Below are positions 1-9,830 of a DNA stretch of 64,000 nucleotides, piece after piece (position 1 is the first letter of the stretch; each line of letters starts with the position of its first letter). This DNA comes from Maridesulfovibrio zosterae DSM 11974. GTDB taxonomy: Bacteria > Desulfobacterota > Desulfovibrionia > Desulfovibrionales > Desulfovibrionaceae. Under the pieces are notes generated by a model, which had not been told where the DNA came from, ran no database searches, and saw nothing but the letters and a program-made list of their open reading frames with translations. The translations under genes and the position numbers were made by a program. The stretch is from contig NZ_AUDC01000001.1 in the NCBI RefSeq assembly GCF_000425265.1, positions 24,358 through 88,357 of the forward strand. The letters are read 5' to 3'.

Positions 1-469
1 AAATATCATTAAATTTATTGCGCAGATAGGCAGCCTGATAGGTTCCGGAGACGACCCCTATCTTTTTGTGAGCCAATTTATCCATTAAATATGGGGGAGA
101 ATTAGTTCTTTGATATAATGCACTTTTGATTGAGTATAAGGTGTCTGAAAAATCCATCCAGGAAGAGCGCTCATCATTTTTAAATAAACCAGAGTGGACA
201 TCGGCCTTACCAGACTTGACCATATTTAACGTTTCACTCCAAGTACCTGCTACGAAATCAACATCTGTGCCGGTCTGAGCGCCCCACAGTTTCCACATTT
301 CAACTAGAATTCCAGCTGGATCACCTGCAGGTGTAAGTAGAGATATCGGGGCATAGTTGCTGTCAATGGCAACAACTATTCTGTCTTTTGCCTGCACATC
401 CTGAAAGCTAAGAAAAAGCGTTAGGAAACAAACAGGTATTATTACTCTATACTGATAAACGGTAAACAT
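1..469 (-). CDS. Periplasmic solute-binding protein, family 3 type (partial, runs off left edge)
   Basis: The start codon is at 467-469 on the minus strand, preceded by a GAGGC ribosome-binding site; the gene is open to the window edge. The translation begins MFTVYQYRVIIPVCFLTLF and has a hydrophobic signal peptide ending near VQA. It continues with a typical type-3 binding-protein opening: VVAIDSNYAPISLL, then a 'SGKADVHSGLF' segment and a 'DFSDTLYS' segment. In this family such proteins bind amino acids or other small ligands in the periplasm. The same fold is also the sensor of many membrane histidine kinases, so the missing C-terminus may carry a kinase. It diverges from the hybrid kinase at 1084. 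Only about 156 residues are visible. Confidence 0.8.
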   Translation of the reverse strand, partial: MFTVYQYRVIIPVCFLTLFLSFQDVQAKDRIVVAIDSNYAPISLLTPAGDPAGILVEMWKLWGAQTGTDVDFVAGTWSETLNMVKSGKADVHSGLFKNDERSSWMDFSDTLYSIKSALYQRTNSPPYLMDKLAHKKIGVVSGTYQAAYLRNKFNDI

Positions 470-1083
470 AGCTGCCTCGCATACTTATAAATATAAATTT
501 AATCTTTTTTTTGAATATTTTGAAAGATATTAAGTGAAAGGTATATTATTTATCAATATTGGACTACGCTAAATTACATAACCTATTAGAGGAAAGATTA
601 GTTTTGTATAAGCAAGGCTCGCAACCATAAAATCTACTAAACAAAATATTTGAACGTGTGGATCGACTATATAGAGGCGTCTGAGCTTTGTTGACAGTAT
701 TATTTACCGCATTCAGCATGACAATAAAAAATGGTTAACCCAATTTACGGGGTAACCATTTTTGTATTTACAGGGTAGCTTGTTTTTAACTGTTTATAAA
801 TAGTATCACCTACTTTTAATTTTAAACATTATTGTTTATGATAACTGCATTATTATAATTTCTTTTATATAAAAATGTAGTAAATATCACATTGATACTT
901 TGATTGGGGAGGTGGAGGTCGGTTCTGATTTGTAACCACCACTAATGTTGGATCTTTCCAGTTAGCTCAATGAGGCACAGGGTAGATTTATGTATCCATA
1001 ACATCAGGAATTAATTATCGAATATATTGGGGTTACTATTACGATTACTCAAGAAACATATACTCATAAATAGTGGAGATTTT
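470..1083. other. 614-bp divergent intergenic region
   Basis: No intact gene is seen. A 30-codon open stretch without a start codon (538-630, plus strand, ending in TAA) and a hairpin terminator (727-763) lie here with no gene upstream of them, as if a gene had decayed. The right half should hold the promoter of the hybrid kinase, but no convincing -35/-10 or -24/-12 pair was found. Confidence 0.5.
727..763 (+). terminator. Rho-independent terminator-like hairpin, orphan
   Basis: The stem AAAAATGGTTAaCCC pairs with GGGgTAACCATTTTT around a short A/T-rich loop. The A-run on one side and T-run on the other would make it work in either direction. No gene ends directly before it on either strand, which is odd. 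Confidence 0.6.
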
Positions 1084-4000
1084 ATGAAATTTCTTGACCG
1101 CAGGACGATTAAATCAAAATTGATTGCTTCGTTTATTGCTATCGCTATCGCTCTGGTTTTTTTTGGTATTTTTATACTGATAGAAATGGATACATTGGGA
1201 AATCTTACGACAACATTGTATGAACACCCCCTCAGAGTTTCTAATGCAGCTCAGTCAGCACATAAAGGGGTTATCCGCATACAGGGATTGATGCAGGATA
1301 TCATAGTTTCAAAGAATGTGTTTGAGTTTCAGGAGCAAATGGATCGTATCCAGCAGGAAGAGAAGGACGTACTGGATCAGCTTAACATAGTGCAAAACTA
1401 TATACTCGGGGAGCGGGGAGAAGAGATTGAGGCTGAAGCCCGTCAAACTTTTTTTCAGTGGAAAAAACTAAGGCTTCAAATTTTATCTCTCATTCGTGAT
1501 GGAAAACGGAAAGAGGGGGTACAGATATTTAAACTGGAGAATGCTGAACTCGTTAATACCATTGAACTCAATATGCGTGATTTAACAGCTTACGCCCGGA
1601 AAAAAGCAGATGGCTTCATGAATGAAGCTAATAAAGTTCAAAGAAATATTACTACAAATACAATTATTGTGCTTGGTCTGCTTGTATTGTTCTTTTATTT
1701 TGTAAGCTCAACATTAATTAAACATCTTATAGGGCGGATAAGTGACCTCCAATCAATGGTGTCCACCATAACTGAGACCGGAAATTTTAAAGAAATTTCA
1801 GTAATAGGTGATAACGAACTGACTAAACTGGCTGTCAGTTTCAATGACCTTATCAGATCACTGTCCCGTCAATTATGGCTTCGAGAGGGGCTGAATAAAC
1901 TTAATGATGAACTGACTGTTGTTTCGTCGCTTGAGTTATTTGCAGAATCTATTTTAAAATTTCTCGCCACCCGTATGCAAGCTGGTACAGGGGCTTTCTT
2001 TCTTTATAATGATAAAGAAAAGAGCAGCTCAATGCTGGCTTCTTATTCCATGGCAGAAAGTAATAAGCTTACCAGAAAATTTGCTGACGGTGACGGGATT
2101 GTCGGGCAGGTCGCCAAGGAGCGCAGTCCTAGAATACTGACGGTTGTGACTCCTGATGAAGGGCTGATTGAGTCTGGAACCGTATCTGCCTCTCCCAACA
2201 TCCTTTTTGCTTATCCATTAATTTTCGCAGACAAACTTCTGGGAGTTGTAGAGCTGACTTCATTTCATGAATTAGGAACTATCGAGCAGGCATTCATGAA
2301 GACTGCCAGTCATAATATAGCCACTGCACTCAATGCCATAATTCAGCGTAAAGAGATCGATGCTCTCTATGATGAAACTCGTGTACAGAATATAGAACTT
2401 ACTAAAGCCGGTGAGATTGCCCGCAAAGCAAAGGAAGAGATCGAATTACGTAACAAAGAACTAAGCATTCGTTCGGAAGAGCTTAAGTTGCAGGCAAATC
2501 TTTTGAGTTTGCAGAAAAATGAATTGGAAGTGAAAAAGGTACAGGTCGAGGAATCCGATCGTCTTAAATCAGAATTTCTTTCTAATATGAGTCATGAGCT
2601 GCGTACTCCGCTAAACAGTATTCTGGCACTATCTCAACTGATGCAGATCAAGGGAACCGGCAGGGATGAAAAAAAAGAGGCCGAATACCTTAATGTTATT
2701 GAGAGGAATGGAAAGCATCTGCTCTCGCTGATTAATGATATCCTGGATCTTTCAAAGATTGAATCCGGACGTATGGAAGTTTACCTTTCCAGTTTTATAC
2801 CGGCCGAGCTGCTGGAAGAGGTTTCCGCAACTATAAGGCCCATGGCAGAGGATAAATCTTTATCTTTCATAACCAGAGTAGATTGTTATCAGAGCATGCT
2901 TTCAGACAGGGATAAGATCAGGCAGATATTGTTGAATCTGTTGTCTAATTCCATAAAATTCACAGATGAAGGAACTATTGAAGTCGAGCTTGGTACTGAG
3001 GATGACCATCTGGTACTGCATGTGAAAGATACTGGAATAGGAATAGCCCCGGAAGATCAGGAAGATATTTTTGATGAATTTCGTCAGGTGGACGGATCGA
3101 CATCCCGCAGACATGAAGGGACAGGACTTGGGCTTGCCATATGTAAAAAACTGGCCATAGCCCTTGAAGGTGATCTGGAAGTTGTTTCTGAACTTGGTCG
3201 TGGAAGTTCCTTTATCCTGCGTCTTCCTCTGCGGCTTAGCAATTATAAAGAGAAAAAGAGAACTCCGTTAGAAGTCAGCCATAAAAAAAATGAAAAGTCT
3301 ATGAATACGGTTCTGGTTGTTGATGACGATCCAAAGTCGCGCGAAATAATCACGGATCATCTTATAAATGCCGGCTACGATGTTATCGAGGCAGATAACG
3401 GCAGGCAAGCTTTGGATTTAGCCGCCAGTAATTCTCTAGTGGGTATCACTCTGGATATTTTTATGCCCGGAATGGACGGCTGGGAAACATTGAATCTGCT
3501 CAAGAGTAATCCGTCTACAATGGATATTCCGGTTATAGTAGTATCAATAAGTGATGATACTACTACAGGATATGTTCTGGGAGCAACCAGCCACTTAACT
3601 AAACCTGTCGACAAACATCAGCTTCTTTTCGAGATAAATAAGCTCAAAAAGCAGGCTCCTATAAAAAAGGTTCTAATTGTTGATGATAATGAGAATGATC
3701 GCGCTATAATATCTAATATTCTGGAGGAATCGGGATACTCTACCATAGAAGCGGACAACGGATGGTCAGGAGTAGATAAGGCGGTAAACCTGCTTCCTGA
3801 CGCCATGACTCTGGATTTACTGATGCCGGAAATGGACGGTTTTCAAGTACTGGAGGAAATAGACCGGCTTCCACAGCTTAATTATCTGCCCGTGATAATA
3901 GTTACTGCCAAGGATCTCAGCTCTGAGGAACACAAGAAGCTTTTGGATAGGAGCAGATCTATCGTCCAGAAAGGTGACCTTGATGTCAAAACACTGCTGC

Positions 4001-4899
4001 AAAAGTTAGAGAACGGGTTGGATAACATCCGGTTGCAAATACCTGAACCGTCCAAACAAAACGAGTGCAAGGCACATGTTCTGGTCATCGAAGATAATGA
4101 TATTGCAACCATGCAGATAGCGGGGCTTCTACAGGAACTTGGATTACGCATGAGTCATGCCGCAAGTGCTGAAAAGGCAGAGCAATTAGTAGAGCTGACA
4201 AAACCTGATCTTATCCTGATTGATTTAATGATCTCAAGTTTCAGTGTTTTTGATTTATTTGAAACTATCAGTTCCAAATCTGAAACTGCAAATACTCCTG
4301 TTATAGTTCTCACCGGCAGAGATTTAACCGATAAAGATCTTGATATTCTTAAAAAACAGAACGTCAGGCAGTTTAACCGTAAAGAACCTCTGGACAGGGA
4401 ATTATTTAAAGAACTTATCCTTACATCAGTTCAGGGTATCATGCAGCCTGATTGCGTGAATTTGCCGGAACATGATTTCTGGGAAGTGGAATTGCCGGAC
4501 GCTGGATCTAATGACCCGTTCGGGAAAGGAAATACCATTGTTGTGGTGGAGGATAATAAGGACAATATAGTTACCCTGAAGGCTATTCTGGATGATTTTC
4601 AAGGAGAGCTTCATGTTGCATACGACGGTGAAAGCGGCTTGAAAAAAATTCGCGAAATCATGCCTGATATTGTGCTCATGGATATTCAGTTGCCGGGCAT
4701 TAACGGATTGGAAGCTACTGCTGCCATCAAGAGCTCTGATGATCTGAAACACATACCTGTTATCGCTGTTACAGCCAGAGCAATGAAAGGTGATAAAGAA
4801 AAGATTATGTCCGCAGGGTGTGACGGACTGCTGACCAAACCTTATGATGTGGAAATCTTGCGTGCAATGCTTTTTAAATGGTTAATGCAAAAGTCTTGA
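1084..4899 (+). CDS. Membrane hybrid histidine kinase with GAF and four receiver domains
   Basis: The ATG at 1084 is preferred over an upstream TTG at 1027 because GGAG lies at 1074-1077 and the first transmembrane helix follows directly; this gives 1271 residues. Order: transmembrane helix (about 14-34), periplasmic helical sensor (to about 190), second helix (192-212), HAMP, GAF (275-420), coiled coil, HisKA with phospho-acceptor His504 in SHELRTPL, HATPase (605-720), then four receivers starting near residues 740, 862, 998 and 1151. Each receiver keeps the central Asp (TLDIFMPG, TLDLLMPE, LIDLMISS, LMDIQLPG). The ligand is unknown. The layout implies autophosphorylation and intramolecular relay. 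The next gene, another hybrid kinase, begins 11 nt downstream with its ribosome-binding site overlapping this stop, so they are translationally coupled. Confidence 0.93.
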   Translation: MKFLDRRTIKSKLIASFIAIAIALVFFGIFILIEMDTLGNLTTTLYEHPLRVSNAAQSAHKGVIRIQGLMQDIIVSKNVFEFQEQMDRIQQEEKDVLDQLNIVQNYILGERGEEIEAEARQTFFQWKKLRLQILSLIRDGKRKEGVQIFKLENAELVNTIELNMRDLTAYARKKADGFMNEANKVQRNITTNTIIVLGLLVLFFYFVSSTLIKHLIGRISDLQSMVSTITETGNFKEISVIGDNELTKLAVSFNDLIRSLSRQLWLREGLNKLNDELTVVSSLELFAESILKFLATRMQAGTGAFFLYNDKEKSSSMLASYSMAESNKLTRKFADGDGIVGQVAKERSPRILTVVTPDEGLIESGTVSASPNILFAYPLIFADKLLGVVELTSFHELGTIEQAFMKTASHNIATALNAIIQRKEIDALYDETRVQNIELTKAGEIARKAKEEIELRNKELSIRSEELKLQANLLSLQKNELEVKKVQVEESDRLKSEFLSNMSHELRTPLNSILALSQLMQIKGTGRDEKKEAEYLNVIERNGKHLLSLINDILDLSKIESGRMEVYLSSFIPAELLEEVSATIRPMAEDKSLSFITRVDCYQSMLSDRDKIRQILLNLLSNSIKFTDEGTIEVELGTEDDHLVLHVKDTGIGIAPEDQEDIFDEFRQVDGSTSRRHEGTGLGLAICKKLAIALEGDLEVVSELGRGSSFILRLPLRLSNYKEKKRTPLEVSHKKNEKSMNTVLVVDDDPKSREIITDHLINAGYDVIEADNGRQALDLAASNSLVGITLDIFMPGMDGWETLNLLKSNPSTMDIPVIVVSISDDTTTGYVLGATSHLTKPVDKHQLLFEINKLKKQAPIKKVLIVDDNENDRAIISNILEESGYSTIEADNGWSGVDKAVNLLPDAMTLDLLMPEMDGFQVLEEIDRLPQLNYLPVIIVTAKDLSSEEHKKLLDRSRSIVQKGDLDVKTLLQKLENGLDNIRLQIPEPSKQNECKAHVLVIEDNDIATMQIAGLLQELGLRMSHAASAEKAEQLVELTKPDLILIDLMISSFSVFDLFETISSKSETANTPVIVLTGRDLTDKDLDILKKQNVRQFNRKEPLDRELFKELILTSVQGIMQPDCVNLPEHDFWEVELPDAGSNDPFGKGNTIVVVEDNKDNIVTLKAILDDFQGELHVAYDGESGLKKIREIMPDIVLMDIQLPGINGLEATAAIKSSDDLKHIPVIAVTARAMKGDKEKIMSAGCDGLLTKPYDVEILRAMLFKWLMQKS

Positions 4900-4909
4900 G
4901 GTGATGTGC

Positions 4910-7261
4910 ATGAGGAAATCAATCCTTATAATTGATGATCAGAAGGAAAACTTATTTATTCTGGAAGAGCTGCTCAATGAGTTTCTTCCCGATATTCAGG
5001 TCATCAGTGCATTGGGGGCTCAAGAAGGCATGCAGAAAATCGGCTTGGATGTAGGAGTCGTAATTTCTGATGTTCAGATGCCGAGTAAAAATGGAATTGA
5101 GCTGTGCAGAAGCATCAAGGCCAATCCTGATTATAAGGATATCTCTATTCTGCTGATTACAGCACATCAGTCTACTCCTTCCATGCGCGTACAGGGGCTG
5201 AAAGCAGGTGCGCTGGATTTCATATCCCGTCCTATCGATACTGATGAGCTGATTGCCAAAGTAAACGTAGCATTTAAGGTACACCACAAAGAGCAAGGAC
5301 TGCGTCATGAGCGGGACGAATTGTCCACCAAAGTTGAAGCTACCAGCCAAAGACTTATGGCTGTGGACCGACAATATAAAACTATTTTTGACAGTGCTAA
5401 TGACGCAATTTTAATCCTTGATACAGACGGTGATATTCTTGAGGCAAATCCTGAGGCGCATCGTATTCTCGGATATAATCCGAAGTCTTTAGTCGGCAGA
5501 TCTCTTAAAGATATTTTGGACGAACATGACACAGTGCAGATTTTGAGTAGCATTGCCCGCACTCGTGAAGTGAAGGTTTCATCCGAGTTTATTGCCTTTG
5601 ACAAAATTCATATTCCAATTGAAATTCATTGCAGTCTGGTAGATCTAAGTGAAAACAAAGTCATTCTGGTCATAGCACGTGATATAACTAAACAAAAACA
5701 GGCCGAGCAAGTCATTAAAGAAAGCGAGAAGCACTTCCGCCTTCTCTACACTGATGCTCCTATCGCATATCAATCTTTGAATGGTTTCGGTGAATTTCTT
5801 GATGTAAACCGGCGTTTCACGGAGACGACCGGCTATACGGTTAAAGATATTCTAGGCAAACCTTTTGCGAGTATTTTACATCCAGCCTGTCGGAATTATT
5901 TTACAAACCAGTTCTCCAAGATTAACGCCATAGGCGAACTCAAAGGTTTTGAACTGCGAATGTTGAAAAAGAATCAGGAAGAGATTCTGGTGACTTTCAA
6001 CGCACGTATTGCTACTTCGCCAGCCGGGAGTTTTCAGCAGGTTCATTGTGTTTTTCATGATATTACCAAGGAACGTGATACTGAAAATGCCATGATTAAA
6101 GCCAAAGAAGCGGCGGAAATGGCGAATCGCAGTAAATCTGAATTTCTGGCAAATATGAGCCATGAAATCAGAACTCCTTTGAATGGTATTATGGGAATGA
6201 TGCAATTACTTCAAAGCAGTAATCTGGAAGATGAACAAATAAAATATGTTAGAATGGCAATTCAGTCTTCCAGAAGACTTACAAGCCTGCTTTCAGATAT
6301 TCTGGATCTTTCACGGGTGGAAGCCGGCAAACTGAATATAAGTTATGATACACTTGATCTGGTAGAGATTCTGCAACAGCTCAAGGAGATGTATTACCCT
6401 GTGGCCAGTCAGAGTGGAGTAGAGCTCATTCTCAACATAAATCCCAATGTCCCGCGTTACGTCATGGGCGATGCTGTCCGTATGCAACAGGTTTTCACTA
6501 ATATGCTGGGAAATTCCCTGAAATTTACCGATCATGGAAAAATAATCATAGAGGCATATAAGCTTCCTATTTCAAAGGAAAATACGGTGAAGATCCTATT
6601 CTCTGTCAGCGATACCGGAATAGGGATACCGGAAGAAAAAGTTCAGGATCTTTTTGTACCCTTTTCGCAGGCCTGCGAAGGCTATACACGCATGCATCAG
6701 GGGGCCGGCCTCGGGCTTTCCATTTGCAAGCGTCTTGTCAGCCTGATGGGAGGGGTAATTTCATTGGAAAGTGAGGAAAATAAAGGGACAGTCGTTCATT
6801 TCACTGTTCTTTTCGGTAACGCAGATCAAGATTTTGCGCCTCCTGCAACAGAGCCGGATGAGCATACTCTCTCCCTGGAGCCTCTACGCATTCTGCTGGT
6901 GGAAGATGAATATGTCAGCCGTCTTGCCGCACAAAAGCAGATGGAGAATTTTGGCTGCCATACTGTTCCTGTTGAGAATGGTCTACAGGCCCTTGAAGCC
7001 TTGAAATCAGATAGATTCGATGCATTGTTCATGGACGTTCAGATGCCGGTTATGGATGGTATAGAAGCAACAAAAGCTATTCGTCAGGGGCTGGCTGGAG
7101 ACGAAAACAGGGATATATATATTGTCGCCATGACGGCCTATGCTATGCAGGGAGACAAGGAACTCTTTTTTAATGTCGGTATGAATGACTATCTGCCAAA
7201 GCCTGTGGAGATAAAGACGTTGCAGGAGAGATTGAATCGGATCAGAAAGTCTTTTTCTTAG
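4910..7261 (+). CDS. Soluble hybrid kinase: receiver-PAS-PAS-kinase-receiver
   Basis: The ATG at 4910 is chosen because GAGGTG (4898-4903) sits 6 nt upstream; GTG 4901 and ATG 4904 would overlap that site. The 783-residue product has an N-terminal receiver (1-125, VISDVQMP), a coiled coil, two PAS domains (about 145-260 and 270-390), HisKA with His418 in SHEIRTPL, HATPase (525-640) and a C-terminal receiver (659-780, LFMDVQMP). No membrane segment is visible. Receiver-first kinases usually accept phosphate from a partner kinase, and the membrane hybrid kinase just upstream is the obvious donor. Together they would form a multistep relay of six receivers. No output protein is encoded next to them. 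Confidence 0.93.
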   Translation: MRKSILIIDDQKENLFILEELLNEFLPDIQVISALGAQEGMQKIGLDVGVVISDVQMPSKNGIELCRSIKANPDYKDISILLITAHQSTPSMRVQGLKAGALDFISRPIDTDELIAKVNVAFKVHHKEQGLRHERDELSTKVEATSQRLMAVDRQYKTIFDSANDAILILDTDGDILEANPEAHRILGYNPKSLVGRSLKDILDEHDTVQILSSIARTREVKVSSEFIAFDKIHIPIEIHCSLVDLSENKVILVIARDITKQKQAEQVIKESEKHFRLLYTDAPIAYQSLNGFGEFLDVNRRFTETTGYTVKDILGKPFASILHPACRNYFTNQFSKINAIGELKGFELRMLKKNQEEILVTFNARIATSPAGSFQQVHCVFHDITKERDTENAMIKAKEAAEMANRSKSEFLANMSHEIRTPLNGIMGMMQLLQSSNLEDEQIKYVRMAIQSSRRLTSLLSDILDLSRVEAGKLNISYDTLDLVEILQQLKEMYYPVASQSGVELILNINPNVPRYVMGDAVRMQQVFTNMLGNSLKFTDHGKIIIEAYKLPISKENTVKILFSVSDTGIGIPEEKVQDLFVPFSQACEGYTRMHQGAGLGLSICKRLVSLMGGVISLESEENKGTVVHFTVLFGNADQDFAPPATEPDEHTLSLEPLRILLVEDEYVSRLAAQKQMENFGCHTVPVENGLQALEALKSDRFDALFMDVQMPVMDGIEATKAIRQGLAGDENRDIYIVAMTAYAMQGDKELFFNVGMNDYLPKPVEIKTLQERLNRIRKSFS

Positions 7262-7336
7262 ATAGGTTGGCTCTTGCTGTTTAGATTTGACACTAAGTCA
7301 TAAATATTAATGACCTTAGGCTGAAATTAGTAAATT

Positions 7337-7370
7337 AAGAGGGTTAACCTGAATTCAGGTTAACCCTCTT
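7337..7370. terminator. Bidirectional terminator, 34-bp perfect palindrome
   Basis: A perfect palindrome centred on GAATTC (7351-7356), with arms AGAGGGTTAACCTGAA, lies between the convergent kinase (ends 7261) and chemoreceptor (ends 7376). T-rich tails on both sides fit termination of both transcripts. Confidence 0.85.
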
Positions 7371-7375
7371 TCTGT

Positions 7376-9547
7376 TTAGAAACGTTCAAATTCATCCATG
7401 TCTGATTCTGCTGCAGGTAATGCCTCCTGAGCAGTCTTCTCTATAAGCATGGTATTGCTGCCGTCGCATTTGAAGTAGGTCATCATCTGTCGCAGGCTTT
7501 CAGCCTGTCCTGATAATTCCTCAGATGTTGCTGCTACTTCCTCCGCAGCGGATGCTGAGGACTGTGTAGCTATTTCAACCTGAGATACAGCAATCTCTAT
7601 CTGTTTAATACCGTCATTCTGTTCTACGCAGGCTGCATTGATTTCATTGATCAGCTCAGAAGTTTTTTCAATTTCAGGGACCAGTTCGTTAAGCATCGTG
7701 ACCGCATTATCAGCTACTCCTACCGTTTTTGTGGATAGTTCGCTGATTTCTCCTGCTGCCTGTCCACTGCGTTCAGCCAGCTTGCGGACTTCAGCAGCTA
7801 CAACGGCGAAGCCCTTTCCGTGCTCACCGGCTCTGGCTGCTTCTATCGCCGCATTAAGAGCCAGCAGATTAGTCTGGCGTGCAATTTCTTCGATGATGGT
7901 AATCCGTTCGGCTATTTCCTTCATAGCACCTACAGCCTGTCCGACAGCTTCTCCGCTGGTTGTGGCCTTAGAGGCTGCTTCATTTGCGATACTTGCTGTC
8001 TCTTTTGAGCTCGTGGCATTTTGCTCAATAGATGAAGTTATTTCACTTATTGATGCTGACAGTTCTTCAATGCTTGAAGCCTGCTCGGTTGCTGCCTGAG
8101 ATAAACTTTCAGATGTAGAGGCCAGTTGCTGACTGCCGGATGCTATATTTTCGACAGCTGCATTAACACTGAAAACAACATCACGCAGTCTTCCTATCAT
8201 TGCGCCCATTGCTTTAAGCATCATCCCGGTTTCATCCTTGCCGGATGAAGCCACTTTTTGATCAAGATCACCATCCGCGACTTTTTCGACAGTCGTTACT
8301 GCTGTTTGCAAAGGACGTGTTATGGAATTGGTTATAAAAAGTGAAATGATGAATCCTGCCAGCAGAGCAACTCCTCCGGTAAATAGAGCGGTCTCTGAAA
8401 ACATTGATGCATCAGCAATTATGGTTGCTGTCTGTTTCTCCATTGCGATTTTTGCGACATTGTTTATTTCTTTGATTTTCGGTTCGATATCATGGATTGC
8501 ATTGCGCATAGCAAGAGTATTCGATGATACTTTTTTATCTTCAGCAACAATAGCCATGAAATTATTTTGATAGATTTTTAAATCGGCTTTAATATCTTCT
8601 AAATATTCCGGCAGAATTGTCGATTTTTCAAATGCAGTCAGTAGTGAATTGATTGCATTCAGAGTTGCCTGTGCATACTTATCACTGCCACGCAAAAAGT
8701 AATCTTTTTCATTTCGCCTAATCTCAAGTATTAAAGACTTCGCATCGGGGACGAGCACTGAGTCGATTGCTTTTTCAATATCATGTGCTGATGACCTTAC
8801 AATTTGATACGCGGTATTTTTTTGTTCCACAGTTACAGCATTTATTACTTTTTCTGCTGCTTTTCTGTAAGAAGTAAAAGCTGTAAGCTGAATTTTTTTT
8901 ACTTCCGGTTTGCACAAACTGCTGTCTAAGACTGTTTTAAAATTATTCATGGATAGAATAAATTTTTGTTTGTATTTTAAATTCTTGGTTAAAATAAAAT
9001 CTTTTTCATACCTGCGCATTTGCAATAAGCTGATTAGTAGATCATCAACAGAATATTCAATTGTTTTTGTCATAATATTGTGTGCTGTCTTTCTTAAATC
9101 TCCCTGCAATCCGGACTTATGAGTCAACCCTATAGTCTGATAATTTTTTACAACGGAATTAAATGTTTTCAGGTAAACGACAGCATCTTTAATAATGGCT
9201 TCTGATAAATTTTTGATTTTATGCAGCCCTGCCAGCCCCGCATCATCACCTAATTCGTTCATCATCAGGATTATTTTATCTATATTGTTTTTCACAAGAG
9301 GAGGGAACTTCATGTCCTTTTGAATAATGAAATCTTTTTCATTGCGGCGTGCATTTAGCATAGCCACTTCTGCACTGTTTGCATGTTCTGAGATGTGTAT
9401 TTCTTCGCTGAGAACTTCATTGAAACCTGACTCAGTATTTGTCAAAGCGAAATGGTAAAATGCAAGAGCTGCTGCAAAGAGTGTGATTACTATTAAGATG
9501 TTTCCCAAAAATTTTGTTTTAATTTTATAATTATGCAAAAAATTCAT
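7376..9547 (-). CDS. Methyl-accepting chemotaxis protein with HBM sensor
   Basis: The 723-residue chemoreceptor starts at ATG 9547 with GGAG 6 nt upstream. Order: transmembrane helix (about 9-30), long periplasmic helical sensor (35-370), second helix (about 385-405), HAMP, and a cytoplasmic signalling domain with the conserved tip ([20 protein letters not shown]). The sensor carries three repeats of the RRxEKDF motif ([24 protein letters not shown]), a hallmark of helical bimodular (HBM) sensors; in the best-known member, Pseudomonas McpS, these bind TCA-cycle acids. It would signal to CheA/CheW encoded elsewhere. The C-terminus ends DEFERF and is not a standard CheR-tethering pentapeptide as far as I can tell. 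The ligand here is unknown. Confidence 0.93.
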   Translation of the reverse strand: MNFLHNYKIKTKFLGNILIVITLFAAALAFYHFALTNTESGFNEVLSEEIHISEHANSAEVAMLNARRNEKDFIIQKDMKFPPLVKNNIDKIILMMNELGDDAGLAGLHKIKNLSEAIIKDAVVYLKTFNSVVKNYQTIGLTHKSGLQGDLRKTAHNIMTKTIEYSVDDLLISLLQMRRYEKDFILTKNLKYKQKFILSMNNFKTVLDSSLCKPEVKKIQLTAFTSYRKAAEKVINAVTVEQKNTAYQIVRSSAHDIEKAIDSVLVPDAKSLILEIRRNEKDYFLRGSDKYAQATLNAINSLLTAFEKSTILPEYLEDIKADLKIYQNNFMAIVAEDKKVSSNTLAMRNAIHDIEPKIKEINNVAKIAMEKQTATIIADASMFSETALFTGGVALLAGFIISLFITNSITRPLQTAVTTVEKVADGDLDQKVASSGKDETGMMLKAMGAMIGRLRDVVFSVNAAVENIASGSQQLASTSESLSQAATEQASSIEELSASISEITSSIEQNATSSKETASIANEAASKATTSGEAVGQAVGAMKEIAERITIIEEIARQTNLLALNAAIEAARAGEHGKGFAVVAAEVRKLAERSGQAAGEISELSTKTVGVADNAVTMLNELVPEIEKTSELINEINAACVEQNDGIKQIEIAVSQVEIATQSSASAAEEVAATSEELSGQAESLRQMMTYFKCDGSNTMLIEKTAQEALPAAESDMDEFERF

Positions 9548-9644
9548 ATGAACTCCATGTTGTAGTGAAAATAAATTACATGAATAAATACATATTTTCT
9601 TAGCTATACATTGGGATTCTTTAAATAGTATATCAATTTTACAT

Positions 9645-9674
9645 TTGTAACAAGATTGTTATCTAATCTATTAT
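9645..9674 (+). promoter_or_regulatory. Candidate sigma-70 promoter for the cyclase gene
   Basis: TTGTAA at 9645-9650 and TATTAT at 9669-9674 are 18 bp apart, upstream of the cyclase start at 9831. It is the best pair seen in the 283-bp divergent region, but the leader would be long (about 150 nt). Confidence 0.3.
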
Positions 9675-9830
9675 ATAGAAATATTAACTGAGGGATTTAG
9701 AAGTAGCTGTCTGTATAGGCTGATAGCGAATTTATTATCGCAGGTAGGAAAAATATTAAAAGCATGGACAGAAAATTATATTTTATGGAATTATCATGAG
9801 AATCAAATAAGACTGAACCCGAAGCAGGTT

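Noticed and set aside
1027..1083. Longer start (TTG) of the first hybrid kinase
   Set aside because: The ATG at 1084 has GGAG upstream and places the transmembrane helix at the normal distance; the TTG has no such site.
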